DNA from: Streptomyces alboniger | GTDB lineage: Bacteria > Actinomycetota > Actinomycetes > Streptomycetales > Streptomycetaceae | Reading direction: 5' to 3' | Length of the DNA stretch: 64,000 nt | Assembly: GCF_008704395.1 (NCBI RefSeq) | Contig: NZ_CP023695.1 | Location: 558,001-622,000 of the forward strand | In this document: positions 1 through 8,251 of the stretch, in pieces | Numbering within the stretch: the first letter of the stretch is position 1 | Layout: every line of letters starts with the position of its first letter | Made by a program: the position numbers and the translations under genes | Notes under the pieces: generated by a model | Seen by the model: only the letters and a program-made list of their open reading frames with translations | Databases searched by the model: none | What the model was told of the DNA's origin: nothing

Positions 1-1259
1 GGGAGCTTGCGGCGAGCGATCTCCAAGGCGCCGTTGCGCAGACTGACCAATTCGATGACGAGGCCTCGGCCGATGCGTACGGAGATGACCAGGGAGGCGG
101 CGACGGCTGCGAGGCCGAGAAGAACGGCGGCGCCCGCCGGGGTGAGCACGCCGTGGGTGAACGGATCGGTCCGGTCCACGGCGCCGCTGTCCGCCGATTC
201 CTCGATCTGGTGGAGTTCGTTCCGCACGGCTGCGTAAGTCCTTCCCCAGCCGCGCGCAGGAGCTGCAGCCAAGGCCTCGCGGCCGGGCTCCGCGGCCAGC
301 ACCTTGTCCTCGACCGCCTGTAGGTCGCCGTACTCGCTTCCCTCCTCTAGGCTGCGCCACGCGGCTCGCTCGGGCCCACGGAGGTCCGCGACCGCCGCTT
401 GGCTCAGGGCCCTGCGGGTGTCTACGGCACCGGTGAACAGCCGGAGCCGCTTGCCGTCCAGCGTGCCGAACCGCCGTGCCGCCGCGAGCACGGCGTCCTC
501 GCGAGCCAGCATCTCGCTCGCCCTGGAGAATTCGAGCAGCACGCGCGCGTGGGAGCCCGGTTCGGAGTCGTGCATACCAGTGAGCGCGCCACCCACGGCG
601 AAGGCCTGCGAGATCGTTTTCGTGTACTGGGTGTACACCGCGTCCCAGCCCTTACGACGGTCCAGTACGTCGGTCCGCAGGGAGCGCAGGTTCTCGGCCC
701 CATTCACAAACGCGCCGAGTCGATCCACCACTCCTGCCGGCAGTCCCGCTCCGTCGGCGACGGTCCGATGGTCGCCCAGGCGCAGCTTGGCCACGGCCCG
801 GTCCGTACGCGTCGCCTGCTTCTCCAGTGCCTCACCACGGGCGGCGCCGCGTTCGGTCGCGTACCGCACGGCGGCGGCACGTTCCGCCTGGAGCGAGGTC
901 AGGGCCGCGTCTACAGGGGCCCGCACTTCGGCGTGCACGCGCTGCAACTGCCGCAGGCGTGCCACGTCCTGTGCCGTACTGACCGTCGCGTATCCCCAAA
1001 GGGCGAGCAGCGAGACGACCGGCACCATCAGCAAGCACACGATCTTGGCGCGTACGGTGCGGGGCCGTACACGCCACCGCCCCGCGCGCGGGGGCATTTC
1101 CTGATGGTGCGGGCCGGTGAACTTCTTCTCCTTGTCGGAAAGTTCGTCGGCGGGCGGCCCGGCGTGGGCGCGGCGGCCGCGTGCCGGTGGCGACGGCGCG
1201 GTGCCGTCGTCGGAGTCGAGGTCCGGGTCAGGGTCTTGGTTTCTACGGGATGTACGCAT
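1..1259 (-). CDS. Nitrate/nitrite-sensing sensor histidine kinase-like protein, 3' end outside the window
   Basis: Reading leftward from an ATG at 1259 there is an uninterrupted frame of about 419 codons that runs off the window start. It begins with an acidic, proline-rich cytoplasmic tail, then a membrane segment at about residues 71-93. A long alpha-helical extracytoplasmic domain rich in Arg, Ala and Glu follows, and a second membrane segment lies at about 372-395, continuing into what looks like a HAMP linker. This is the layout of the NIT (nitrate- and nitrite-sensing) sensor family, which in Streptomyces is often the first gene of a conservon (CvnA type), an ATPase-like sensor paired with Roadblock and small GTPase partners. 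The kinase/ATPase domain and any partner genes lie beyond the edge, so the conservon assignment is inference. Confidence 0.75.
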   Translation of the reverse strand, partial: MRTSRRNQDPDPDLDSDDGTAPSPPARGRRAHAGPPADELSDKEKKFTGPHHQEMPPRAGRWRVRPRTVRAKIVCLLMVPVVSLLALWGYATVSTAQDVARLRQLQRVHAEVRAPVDAALTSLQAERAAAVRYATERGAARGEALEKQATRTDRAVAKLRLGDHRTVADGAGLPAGVVDRLGAFVNGAENLRSLRTDVLDRRKGWDAVYTQYTKTISQAFAVGGALTGMHDSEPGSHARVLLEFSRASEMLAREDAVLAAARRFGTLDGKRLRLFTGAVDTRRALSQAAVADLRGPERAAWRSLEEGSEYGDLQAVEDKVLAAEPGREALAAAPARGWGRTYAAVRNELHQIEESADSGAVDRTDPFTHGVLTPAGAAVLLGLAAVAASLVISVRIGRGLVIELVSLRNGALEIARRKL

Positions 1260-1319
1260 GGCCTCCTCGCTCGTATGTGGGTCGGGGCGTCACGCCGTGG
1301 CCGCCGCCTGGGCTCGCCG

Positions 1320-2093
1320 CTATCGGGCCGCGGCCCGGACCGGTCGCTGGGCGGACGCGGAGGCCTCTCGCTCCCCCTCTGTGGGGGACAGCGCGACGAA
1401 AGCCAGAGTCAGGAACAGATAGGACCCGAGGCCGACGGCGAGGGGGAAAATGAACTGCATCGTCGTGGCTCCGGGCAGGGCGGCTTCGGAGGGCGTGACG
1501 CGCACACTGACCGCGAGCATCCCGGTGTAGTGCATGCTGCTCACCGCCCCGCCCATGAGAAGCGATGCCCCAGCGACCGCGAGCGCCGATTTGATATTGA
1601 GTGCGGCCCACAAGGCGGCGGTCGCCGCGACGACGGCGAAGACTACGGAGAGGCCGACGAGCACGGGGTCGTACCGCACGTCGCCGTGCAGGTGCAGGGC
1701 CGCCATGCCCAGGTAGTGCATGCTCGCGACACCCAGGCCCGTGGTGAGCCCGCCGAGCGCGAGTGCCCGCCCCCGGACCCGGCCGTACCCGACGGCGAAG
1801 ACACCGGCGCCCACGACGGCCATAGCGACCAGGAGGCTCAGGGTGGTCAGCGGCACGTTGTAGTGGATCTCCGTGCCGGTGACTCCGAAGCCGAGCATCG
1901 CCACGAAGTGCATCGTCCAGATGCCGGTACCGAGCGCGGAGGCGGCGGTGATGAGCCAGTTCCTGCGTGAACGCCCCGAGGCGCCCAGCGCACGGACGGT
2001 GCAGCGCAGCCCCAGGGCGGCACCGATACAGGCCATCGCGTACGACAGCACGGGGGTAAGCCAGCCGAAGGTGGCGTGGTCCAGGTGTCCCAT
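1320..2093 (-). CDS. MHYT-domain integral membrane sensor protein
   Basis: 257 residues, almost entirely membrane helices. Three copies of the signature M-H-(F/Y) occur near residues 61, 125 and 187, each close to the outer face of a helix. In the MHYT family these Met/His residues are proposed to bind copper and sense diatomic gases. Unlike many family members there is no fused GGDEF, EAL or kinase domain. It ends about 60 bp before the start of the downstream sensor kinase-like gene on the same strand, so the two may be co-transcribed and act as a sensory pair, which is inference. The length is usual for stand-alone actinobacterial MHYT proteins. Confidence 0.85.
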   Translation of the reverse strand: MGHLDHATFGWLTPVLSYAMACIGAALGLRCTVRALGASGRSRRNWLITAASALGTGIWTMHFVAMLGFGVTGTEIHYNVPLTTLSLLVAMAVVGAGVFAVGYGRVRGRALALGGLTTGLGVASMHYLGMAALHLHGDVRYDPVLVGLSVVFAVVAATAALWAALNIKSALAVAGASLLMGGAVSSMHYTGMLAVSVRVTPSEAALPGATTMQFIFPLAVGLGSYLFLTLAFVALSPTEGEREASASAQRPVRAAAR

Positions 2094-2235
2094 GGCCCAG
2101 GGACGCTAGTCCGGTCAGGGGCGCACAACGGGGGCGCATTTCGAAAGCTGGTGGAATATGACAGAGAGAGGGCACTGAACGATCGCGTGACGGTCGAACG
2201 AGTGCGCCCAACGCGCGTGCGGTTCGTGCGGGATC

Positions 2236-2844
2236 ATGGATCGCATGAGCGACGATCCGACACAGGTCCAGGACTTCTTCACAGCCCGCGCCGCCGACTG
2301 GGACACCCGCTTCCCCGATGACGGGCCGGCCTACCAGGCCGCCGTGGCCGAACTCGGACTCCGTCCGGGCTCTCGCGTGCTCGACGCCGGATGCGGCACG
2401 GGGCGCGCCCTACCGGCCCTCAGAGGCGCCGTGGGGCCATCGGGAGTGGTACTCGGCGCCGATCTGACGCCCGCCATGCTGGAGGCCGCCAGACAGGCGG
2501 GCAGGGATCGCGACGGGCAGCTTCTGCTGGCCGACGTCGCACGGTTGCCGCTGCTGTCCGGGGCACTCGACGCCGTTTTCGGTGCCGGGCTGATCTCGCA
2601 TCTGCCGGATCCGGCGGACAACCTTCGGGAGTTGAGGCGGGTGGTGCGTCCTGGCGGGCTGCTCGCCCTCTTCCACCCGATCGGCCGGGCCGCGCTCGCG
2701 GCTCGCCAGGGGCGGCAGATCACGCCGGACGATCTCCGGGCGGAGGCCAATCTCGGCTCCCTCCTCGCCGGCTCCGGCTGGCGGATGACGTCGTATGTCG
2801 ACGAGGATGCCCGCTTCCTTGCCTTGGCCCTGCGCGAGGGCTGA
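2236..2844 (+). CDS. Class I SAM-dependent methyltransferase
   Basis: 202 residues with the Rossmann SAM-binding motif I, V-L-D-A-G-C-G-T-G at about residues 48-56. An acidic residue near 76 should contact the SAM ribose, and a post-II region 'LRRVVRPGGLL' is typical of the Methyltransf_11 fold. The substrate cannot be predicted. Two ATG codons nine bases apart (2236 and 2245) are both possible starts and no strong ribosome site favours either. It is divergent from the MHYT gene and has no co-directional neighbour nearby, so it looks monocistronic. Confidence 0.85.
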   Translation: MDRMSDDPTQVQDFFTARAADWDTRFPDDGPAYQAAVAELGLRPGSRVLDAGCGTGRALPALRGAVGPSGVVLGADLTPAMLEAARQAGRDRDGQLLLADVARLPLLSGALDAVFGAGLISHLPDPADNLRELRRVVRPGGLLALFHPIGRAALAARQGRQITPDDLRAEANLGSLLAGSGWRMTSYVDEDARFLALALREG

Positions 2845-2928
2845 GTGAGGCCGGGTTTCAGAACGGCGCCGGCGGGGGCGGCCTGCGAGGCGGTGGTGCA
2901 AGGGACGGTGGTGGCGCAAGGGAAGGCG

Positions 2929-3687
2929 TCAGGGTCGGCCCGCGACCGCAGCGGCGAACGCGTCCACGTTGTCGAACATGACGTTGTGCCCCGCTCCCGG
3001 CACGGTCACCACTCGGACTCCGGATGCCTCCAGGGCGTCGTGCCCCAGGAGTTCACCGTTCGAGGCACCCTGCAAGTAGACGCGGTCCAGGGTCAGCGCC
3101 GTCAGCATGCGGCGCATCGTGGGCCGCGTCCCCGCCATGAGTCCGACCGCGCTTCGATGCAGGGCACGGGGGTCGGCGAGGCGCATGGTGGCCGCCCAAG
3201 TGGGGCCCACTTCCTCCAGCACGCGCGCGTAGCCGCCGCCACAGGTGAAACCGTCCTCGTCGTATGCCGCAATGCCGCTGCTACCCGCCGTCATGGGCGG
3301 GTTCGGATCAAGGTTGGCCTCTGTGAGGACCAGCCGCGACACGAGGTCGGGGCGTCGGTGCGCGAGCACGATGGCCACTGACCCACCCATGCTGTGCCCG
3401 ACGATTTCCGCGCCCGTAATCCGGGACTCGTCCAGGACCGCGGCCAACGCGGACGCGTGATCCTCGAGCGTGTAGCCGAAGTCGGCAGGCCGGTCACTGA
3501 TGCCGTGACCGGGTAGGTCGACGAACAACGAGCGGCGGCCGACCAGTTCGGGCCTAGCGGCGATGTGCGCGTGATAGACGGTCGAGGCCGCGCCCAGACC
3601 GTGCACGTACACCCGCGCCGGGTCGGCCCCCTCAACCTCTGTCCACCGCACCCGGCTCCCCCGTGCGTCGAACCGTGTTTCACGCAT
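2929..3687 (-). CDS. Alpha/beta-fold hydrolase
   Basis: 252 residues. The nucleophile elbow G-H-S-M-G-G places the catalytic serine at about residue 99. An H-G-L-G oxyanion motif lies at about 29-32, and the catalytic histidine is probably in G-A-G-H near residue 234. No signal peptide is seen, so it should be cytoplasmic. The substrate is unknown; the family includes esterases, haloperoxidase-like and C-C bond hydrolases. It is transcribed away from a PadR regulator, and the shared intergenic region contains a perfect palindrome, so it is probably the PadR target. Confidence 0.85.
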   Translation of the reverse strand: MRETRFDARGSRVRWTEVEGADPARVYVHGLGAASTVYHAHIAARPELVGRRSLFVDLPGHGISDRPADFGYTLEDHASALAAVLDESRITGAEIVGHSMGGSVAIVLAHRRPDLVSRLVLTEANLDPNPPMTAGSSGIAAYDEDGFTCGGGYARVLEEVGPTWAATMRLADPRALHRSAVGLMAGTRPTMRRMLTALTLDRVYLQGASNGELLGHDALEASGVRVVTVPGAGHNVMFDNVDAFAAAVAGRP

Positions 3688-3754
3688 AGCTGTCCCCCTG
3701 CCACCTGTCGTCCTAGTCAGGCCAGCACCTCACTTATGCCAGCCGCGAGCAACA

Positions 3755-3774
3755 ATACATCGCTGCCGATGTAT
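3755..3774. promoter_or_regulatory. Palindromic operator, probably for the PadR regulator
   Basis: A perfect inverted repeat ATACATCG-CTGC-CGATGTAT lies between the divergent hydrolase and padR-type genes. PadR proteins typically bind ATGTAT/ATACAT dyads of this spacing and repress their own gene and a neighbour. A second, weaker GTATAC-containing stretch follows immediately. The match to a PadR box is from family knowledge; binding by this particular protein is inferred from position. Confidence 0.65.
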
Positions 3775-3818
3775 ACCGTGTTCGAGGTACACCGTGCCTG
3801 TCGGAGGAGTACGGCAGA

Positions 3819-4361
3819 ATGCGGCGCATGCTCGAATTGGCCATCCTCGGCTTCCTCTACGACGCCTCCCTGCACGGGTATGAACTGCGCAAGCGCATCA
3901 CCGCACTCACCGGGCACGTACGACCCGTCGCGGAGAGCACGCTGTACCCCGCCATCAAGCGGCTGGAGAAGGCGGGACTGCTCGCCCGCGAGACACAGCC
4001 CGGAGTGGTCGCGGCGCCGCGCCACGTGCTCACTCTCACACCGGACGGCAGGCAGGAGCTGCGCGAGCGGCTCGCGGCCCCGGCACGGGGGGACATCACC
4101 GACGAGAACCGCTGGTTCACGCTTCTCGCCTTCCTGCGCCACCTGGACGACGAGGAGGCCCAGGCGGCGGTACTGCGCAGGCGGCTGGAGTTTCTGGAAG
4201 AGCCCGCGAGCTTCTTCTACGACGGCGAACGGCCGCTCAGCGCGGAAGAGCTCGACGACCCCTTCCGGCGCGGCATCCTCACGATCGCCCGCGCGACCAG
4301 CAAGGCAGAACTCGCCTGGCTGCGCACGACCTTGACGTCACTCGGCGGGGGAGGACGCTGA
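3819..4361 (+). CDS. PadR-family transcriptional regulator
   Basis: 180 residues. The N-terminal winged helix has the PadR hallmark 'ILGFLYDASLHGYELRKRI', followed by 'STLYPAIKRLEKAGLL', where the recognition helix and wing lie. The C-terminal half is helical, as in subfamily-2 PadR proteins that dimerise through this part. A GGAGGAG ribosome site lies 11 bases before the ATG at 3819; an in-frame ATG three codons later is an alternative. It is divergent from an alpha/beta hydrolase across a palindrome. Its last 24 bp overlap the 3' end of the convergent oxygenase gene. Confidence 0.9.
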   Translation: MRRMLELAILGFLYDASLHGYELRKRITALTGHVRPVAESTLYPAIKRLEKAGLLARETQPGVVAAPRHVLTLTPDGRQELRERLAAPARGDITDENRWFTLLAFLRHLDDEEAQAAVLRRRLEFLEEPASFFYDGERPLSAEELDDPFRRGILTIARATSKAELAWLRTTLTSLGGGGR

Positions 4362-5243
4362 CCCGCCCTTGTGCGGCACCGGACAGCCGCGAACCCCGGG
4401 CACCGGGAACGAGCCCAGCTCGGCGACCTCGTATCCGTCGGGGTACCCCTTGATCTCCCAGTTCTGCCGCGCGTAGTGGGGTGCGCTCCGCGGCGGCATC
4501 AGGCGTACGGCGCGCCCCCGAAGGCGGACCGCTCCCCTGACGAGCGAACAGGTGAGAGCGCCCGGCTGGTCGTAGCGGAACGCGCGCAGCAAGGGCTCGT
4601 CCAGCAGGGCGAGGGTCGCGGAGCGCAGTACTGGTGCCAGGGGGCGGGGATACCAGGAGGCCATCAGGTCGAGGGTCGCGTCGGATACCTCGCGTGCGCC
4701 CTGGTCCCAGCCGAAGTTGGCCTCTTCGTAGTCATCGAGGCACTTCTCGAACTCTTCGTAGGAGCCAGGGATTTCCTTGATGCCCATGTGCTGGCCGAGG
4801 GTGCGGTAGTACACCGCGGCAGCTGCCGTCTCGTGACACGAGAGCCTGCGCCAGCCGTAGGAGTCGATCCACCGCTTGGGCATCACGACGAACGTGCACA
4901 GGACGTAGCGCATATCGTCATTGCTGATGTCGTAACTGCGGTGCATCTGGTTGATACGACGGATGGCGGTGCGGCCCTCCTCGCTCCCGAATCCGTGCTC
5001 CACGACGGCGTCGAGGAGCAGGGCGGTGTCGTCGTACCTCTTCTGTGTACGGCCCGTCAGTTCGGCTGTCTCAGCAAGCAGTCGGCCGATGCTGGGCACG
5101 GCATAGGTGCGGTAGAGGGCGAGTTCGAGTGCGCGCGTATAGTCCCAAGGGAATTCGAACGTCGCGGTGAGCCGGTAGATCTCGAGGAAGTCCCTTTCCG
5201 GATCGAGGCGCCTGATCTGCTCGAGCCGCTCGAAACGCTTCAC
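4338..5243 (-). CDS. MpaB/Lcp-type oxygenase family protein (DUF2236)
   Basis: About 301 residues from a GTG at 5243, chosen because AGGGGG lies eight bases upstream; an upstream in-frame start would add 11 residues without a ribosome site. The central 'HRSYDISNDDMRYVL' segment (residues 101-115) is the signature of the family that includes the fungal MpaB oxygenase and latex-clearing protein Lcp, in which conserved histidines bind a b-type haem. The substrate here is unknown. The gene is divergent from a small hypothetical gene, and a TetR-like inverted repeat sits 28 bases upstream of its start. It converges on and overlaps the PadR gene. Confidence 0.8.
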   Translation of the reverse strand: MKRFERLEQIRRLDPERDFLEIYRLTATFEFPWDYTRALELALYRTYAVPSIGRLLAETAELTGRTQKRYDDTALLLDAVVEHGFGSEEGRTAIRRINQMHRSYDISNDDMRYVLCTFVVMPKRWIDSYGWRRLSCHETAAAAVYYRTLGQHMGIKEIPGSYEEFEKCLDDYEEANFGWDQGAREVSDATLDLMASWYPRPLAPVLRSATLALLDEPLLRAFRYDQPGALTCSLVRGAVRLRGRAVRLMPPRSAPHYARQNWEIKGYPDGYEVAELGSFPVPGVRGCPVPHKGGSASSPAE

Positions 5244-5270
5244 CGCGCAGTCCCCCTTCTGTGACCGGAG

Positions 5271-5289
5271 TACCAACTCTACGTTGGTA
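5271..5289. promoter_or_regulatory. TetR-like inverted repeat between the oxygenase gene and a small divergent gene
   Basis: TACCAAC-TCTAC-GTTGGTA is a perfect 7-bp dyad with a 5-bp spacer, the shape and sequence style of many TetR-family operators. It lies 28 bp upstream of the oxygenase start and 52 bp upstream of the divergent small gene at 5342. No TetR gene is adjacent, so the regulator would act from elsewhere. Confidence 0.5.
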
Positions 5290-5341
5290 AGGGGCGGATG
5301 AGTGATCAGCGGGGAAGCCGTACCGGGGGAAGGTAGACCAC

Positions 5342-5641
5342 ATGATTGACAGGTTTCGAAAGTTCTGGCGCACCGGCAAACGCGAAGAGGGCGAGCGCAC
5401 GCAGGACCTCGACAAGCACAAACGCCCGCACAATCTCTTCGAAGCCGCAGCTGTCTACGTGGCGGCTTGCGCCGAGGACGATCAGGACGAGATGGACGAG
5501 GCCACGGGGTGGGTCTCGCCCGAGGCTCTGTCCTTCGGTGTCAGTGAGCTCGCGTGCCGGGCTGTCATCGCTCTCGCGCGGGAACGTGACGAGTCGCCTC
5601 GGGACGTGGCTCGTACGCTCCTTGGCCTGCCCGCCGCCTGA
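5342..5641 (+). CDS. Small conserved-looking protein of unknown function
   Basis: 99 residues, highly charged N-terminus (Arg/Lys then Glu), no membrane segment or signal peptide. The middle is acidic ('AEDDQDEMDEATG') and the C-terminus is predicted helical. I do not recognise a domain. Codon use is typical for the surrounding DNA and an ATG is preceded by a GGGGAAGG stretch about 12 bases upstream, which supports translation. It may share the palindromic control region with the divergent oxygenase gene. Confidence 0.55.
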   Translation: MIDRFRKFWRTGKREEGERTQDLDKHKRPHNLFEAAAVYVAACAEDDQDEMDEATGWVSPEALSFGVSELACRAVIALARERDESPRDVARTLLGLPAA

Positions 5642-5766
5642 ATTCCGTCGCACCCAGGGGGCCGGAACGGGTCGGTCCGGTACCGGTTTCCTGGTCGCCC
5701 ACCCCTCGACGATCTCTGGGGCGACTGGTTAGGGTGCGCCGACAGGTGAAGCAACGGGAGGCTGCC

Positions 5767-6585
5767 ATGGCCGGGACGGACGACGCTGCCGCCGACGACG
5801 CGCTGTACGTGCTGACGGCGGCTCTCCTGACGCCGGCGAAGTTCCCCAGCGTGCTGGGTGACGACTATCCCGAGGCGTGCGAGGCGCTCGGCCTCCCACC
5901 GCTCGCCGCCGGGTACGGGCTGGTGCTCGGCCAGGACAGCGACGGCGCGCGATGGACGGTCGTCGTCGACGATGTGTCGCTCGTGGCCGTGGCGATCGCC
6001 TCCTGGGACTGCGGCATGGAGTACGACCTGTCCCCCGACAGCCGTACGATCGTCGCCGCGCTGGCGGGCTGGCCCCTCGCGGTCGCCGTCTCGGCGCCGG
6101 GCGTTCCTACTCCACATGACCCGGGTCCGGATGCCGACGAGGCGGGCCGCCAGCCGCTCGCACCACCGGAGTCGGATGTCTGGGGACCGGCTCAACGGCG
6201 GCTCGGCGCCGATGAGATAGCGCTGCAATGGGCGGCCTGGCGAGAGCAGATCGACGACGCCGACTTCGTGATGGACGGCTCCCCGGACGCCTCCCCGACG
6301 GACGCTGCGAAGAAGCCGCTGACCGGCGTCCGGCGTGTCCTCGCCGAAGCACGCGCCTACTTGGAGACTGCCCCGCCTCTGGGTCGGGTACGGTCATCCT
6401 TCGCCTCCGGGGACGCCCGCACTCTGCGGGCCGACGGCCCCGGCTGGTCCATGGTCGCCAGGACCGACGACATCGCGTTCGTACTGCTGGACGAGGAGCC
6501 CGGAGAGGTCCTGCCCGTAGGCCGCGGGCCCGAGCTTCCGGCGCTCTTGAAGTCCCTCGACGAGATCGCGGTCCGCCCGTCCTGA
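5767..6585 (+). CDS. Hypothetical acidic cytoplasmic protein
   Basis: 272 residues from the ATG at 5767, preferred over an upstream in-frame GTG because GGGAGG sits seven bases before it. The composition is acidic with no signal peptide or membrane helix. Two similar-looking beta-rich halves (about 30-110 and 200-270) each contain 'W(T/S)(V/M)V' strands followed by acidic turns, suggesting an internal duplication joined by a proline-rich linker. No known domain is recognised. It stands alone between a small upstream gene and a convergent small membrane-protein gene. Confidence 0.6.
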   Translation: MAGTDDAAADDALYVLTAALLTPAKFPSVLGDDYPEACEALGLPPLAAGYGLVLGQDSDGARWTVVVDDVSLVAVAIASWDCGMEYDLSPDSRTIVAALAGWPLAVAVSAPGVPTPHDPGPDADEAGRQPLAPPESDVWGPAQRRLGADEIALQWAAWREQIDDADFVMDGSPDASPTDAAKKPLTGVRRVLAEARAYLETAPPLGRVRSSFASGDARTLRADGPGWSMVARTDDIAFVLLDEEPGEVLPVGRGPELPALLKSLDEIAVRPS

Positions 6586-6603
6586 GCGCGGTCTACCGCG
6601 GCC

Positions 6604-6786
6604 TCAGCGCCCTATCTCCTTGCTCGTCACCCGGCGCAGCCTGCGCCGCTGTCCGGAGTCGAGCGCTAGATAGGCCGCCGCGGGGACTCCGAACACGATC
6701 AGGAGTGCGGCCCACCATGGCAGCCAGAACAGCATGATGATCCCGGCCGCCGCACCTCCTGCGGCGATCTTCGCGTTCCTCGACAT
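6604..6786 (-). CDS. Small membrane protein of unknown function
   Basis: 60 residues with two closely spaced hydrophobic segments at about residues 7-20 and 24-42, and a basic C-terminal tail ending in 'RRLRRVTSKEIGR'. A GGAGG ribosome site lies just upstream of the ATG. It follows the desaturase gene on the same strand after 164 bp that contain an unusual tandem repeat, so the two might share a transcript. The function is unknown; a membrane-associated accessory role to the desaturase is only a guess from position. Confidence 0.6.
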   Translation of the reverse strand: MSRNAKIAAGGAAAGIIMLFWLPWWAALLIVFGVPAAAYLALDSGQRRRLRRVTSKEIGR

Positions 6787-6867
6787 GTGTGTCGCCTCCT
6801 TCGCGGCTGGTGCCGCTCTCTGTCTGGGAAAACGGGATCGGGCCTCCTACGGTTCCAGGTCGCGCCC

Positions 6868-6927
6868 CTGAGAGACCCCCGAGAGAGCCCGGAGAAACCC
6901 CTGAGAGATCTCCGAGAGATCCCCGAG
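6868..6927. repeat. Short degenerate tandem repeat of about 11 bp
   Basis: Five imperfect copies of a unit like CYGAGAGAYCY occur head to tail between the desaturase gene and the small membrane-protein gene downstream of it. The purine-rich strand is the plus strand. It is not coding in the direction of its neighbours and has no obvious hairpin. Confidence 0.6.
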
Positions 6928-6950
6928 TCGGCCCTACTGGACTCCTCCGC

Positions 6951-8000
6951 CTACTCGACGCGCAGGGGCTCCCCGACCTCATACATGTGGCGCAGCACCT
7001 GCCGGTAGGAATCGACGAATCCCGCTTCCGTATAGGACATACCCACCGCGTCACAGTGCTCGCGCACGACGGGTCGGACGAGGCGCAGCTGAGGGCGGGG
7101 CATGCTGGGAAACAGGTGGTGCTCGATCTGATAGTTGAGTCCGCCGAGGAACCAGTCGGTGAGCAGGCCGCCGCGGATGTTGCGCGAGGTGAGAACCTGC
7201 CGGCGCAGATGGCCCCAGCGTTCGCCATCCGGGTCGGGCATTTCCATGCCCTTGTGGTTGGGCGCGAAGGCGAGCCCGAGATGCAGGCCGAACAGCGCCT
7301 GGTGGATCGCGGCGAACGCGATCGCGTGGCTGAGCGGCATGGCGGCGAGCAGAAGCGTCACGTATCCGGCGAGGTGGGCGACGAGAAGGGCCCCTTCCAC
7401 CACGCGCTCGCGCGGAGCCTGCCGTCGCAGGTCCTGGAAGCCATAGACCTTCATGGCGATTCCCTGGAGGAGCGTCAGCGGGAAGAAGAGCCAGGCCTGG
7501 TTGCGGGTGAGCCAGCGCCGGAAGCCCACGCGGACCGTCGCCTGCCCGCGGGTCCAGACGAGGACGTCCGCGGCGACATCGGGGTCCTTGTCGACGTGGT
7601 TGGGGTTGGCGTGGTGCCTGTTGTGCTTGTCGTTCCACCAGGCGGAACTCATCCCGAGCAGGAGATTGCCGTGCACGAGACCGATGATGCGGCTGATGGG
7701 CCGGTTGCCGGTTATCTGCGCGTGCCCCGCGTCGTGGCCGATGAACGCCGTTCGGGCGCACAGGACGGACAGCACAGGGGCAAGCAGCAGCACCCACCAG
7801 GAAGCTCCGACGAAGAACATTCCGGCCCCTACAGCCACCAGCGCCAGAGCGTTGACCGCGATGGTGCGGGTGTACCAGCCAACGCGGCGATCCAAGAGGC
7901 CCTGCTCCTTGACGGTGCGCAGGAGTGGTGCGAAATCGCTTCCGGCGGGCTGTTTGCGGGCACCGACCGAAGGGCGTTCCGCGACTGCTGCCTGGGGCAT
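6951..8000 (-). CDS. Membrane fatty acid desaturase (acyl-lipid/acyl-CoA type)
   Basis: 349 residues with the three histidine boxes of the membrane di-iron desaturases: HDAGH at 89-93, HNRHH at 126-130 and Q-I-E-H-H ending at about 295. The eight or nine His ligate a diferric centre that inserts a double bond into a membrane-bound acyl chain. Hydrophobic segments at about 46-85, 165-185 and 215-240 give the usual four-helix topology. The fold is closest to the front-end/delta-6-like group in which the third box begins with Gln, but the N-terminal cytochrome b5 domain seen in eukaryotic members is absent, so electrons must come from a separate ferredoxin. A dyad 35-55 bp upstream could be its operator. 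Confidence 0.9.
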   Translation of the reverse strand: MPQAAVAERPSVGARKQPAGSDFAPLLRTVKEQGLLDRRVGWYTRTIAVNALALVAVGAGMFFVGASWWVLLLAPVLSVLCARTAFIGHDAGHAQITGNRPISRIIGLVHGNLLLGMSSAWWNDKHNRHHANPNHVDKDPDVAADVLVWTRGQATVRVGFRRWLTRNQAWLFFPLTLLQGIAMKVYGFQDLRRQAPRERVVEGALLVAHLAGYVTLLLAAMPLSHAIAFAAIHQALFGLHLGLAFAPNHKGMEMPDPDGERWGHLRRQVLTSRNIRGGLLTDWFLGGLNYQIEHHLFPSMPRPQLRLVRPVVREHCDAVGMSYTEAGFVDSYRQVLRHMYEVGEPLRVE

Positions 8001-8034
8001 GGATGGATCTCCGGTCTGCGTGACGACGGGCTGA

Positions 8035-8055
8035 CCTGATCAAACGTATGTTTCA
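8035..8055. promoter_or_regulatory. Possible operator upstream of the desaturase gene
   Basis: An AAAC-GTAT-GTTT dyad flanked by CTGA and CAG lies 35-55 bp upstream of the desaturase start. Desaturase genes are often controlled by TetR-type lipid sensors that bind such dyads. No regulator gene is adjacent. Confidence 0.3.
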
Positions 8056-8251
8056 GTGACCCGTGGCAACCATGGCGCCACCACCCGTGTTCCGCGGGGG
8101 GCCAGCACCGGCCGTCAGGGGGGTTGAATACACCCCTCCCCCAGGCCACGTGATCGGGCTCACTATCGAGGCTCTCCCACTGAGCGCCCGTCGTGATGTA
8201 CTCTCGGCCGCTCCGGTCTCAGTAGTCAAATTTGAGGAACGCGCCATCGCC

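Noticed and set aside
399..1970. A 523-codon plus-strand frame opposite the sensor kinase and MHYT genes
   Set aside because: It is antisense to two genes with clear membrane-protein signatures and codon bias. Long antisense frames are common in high-GC DNA.
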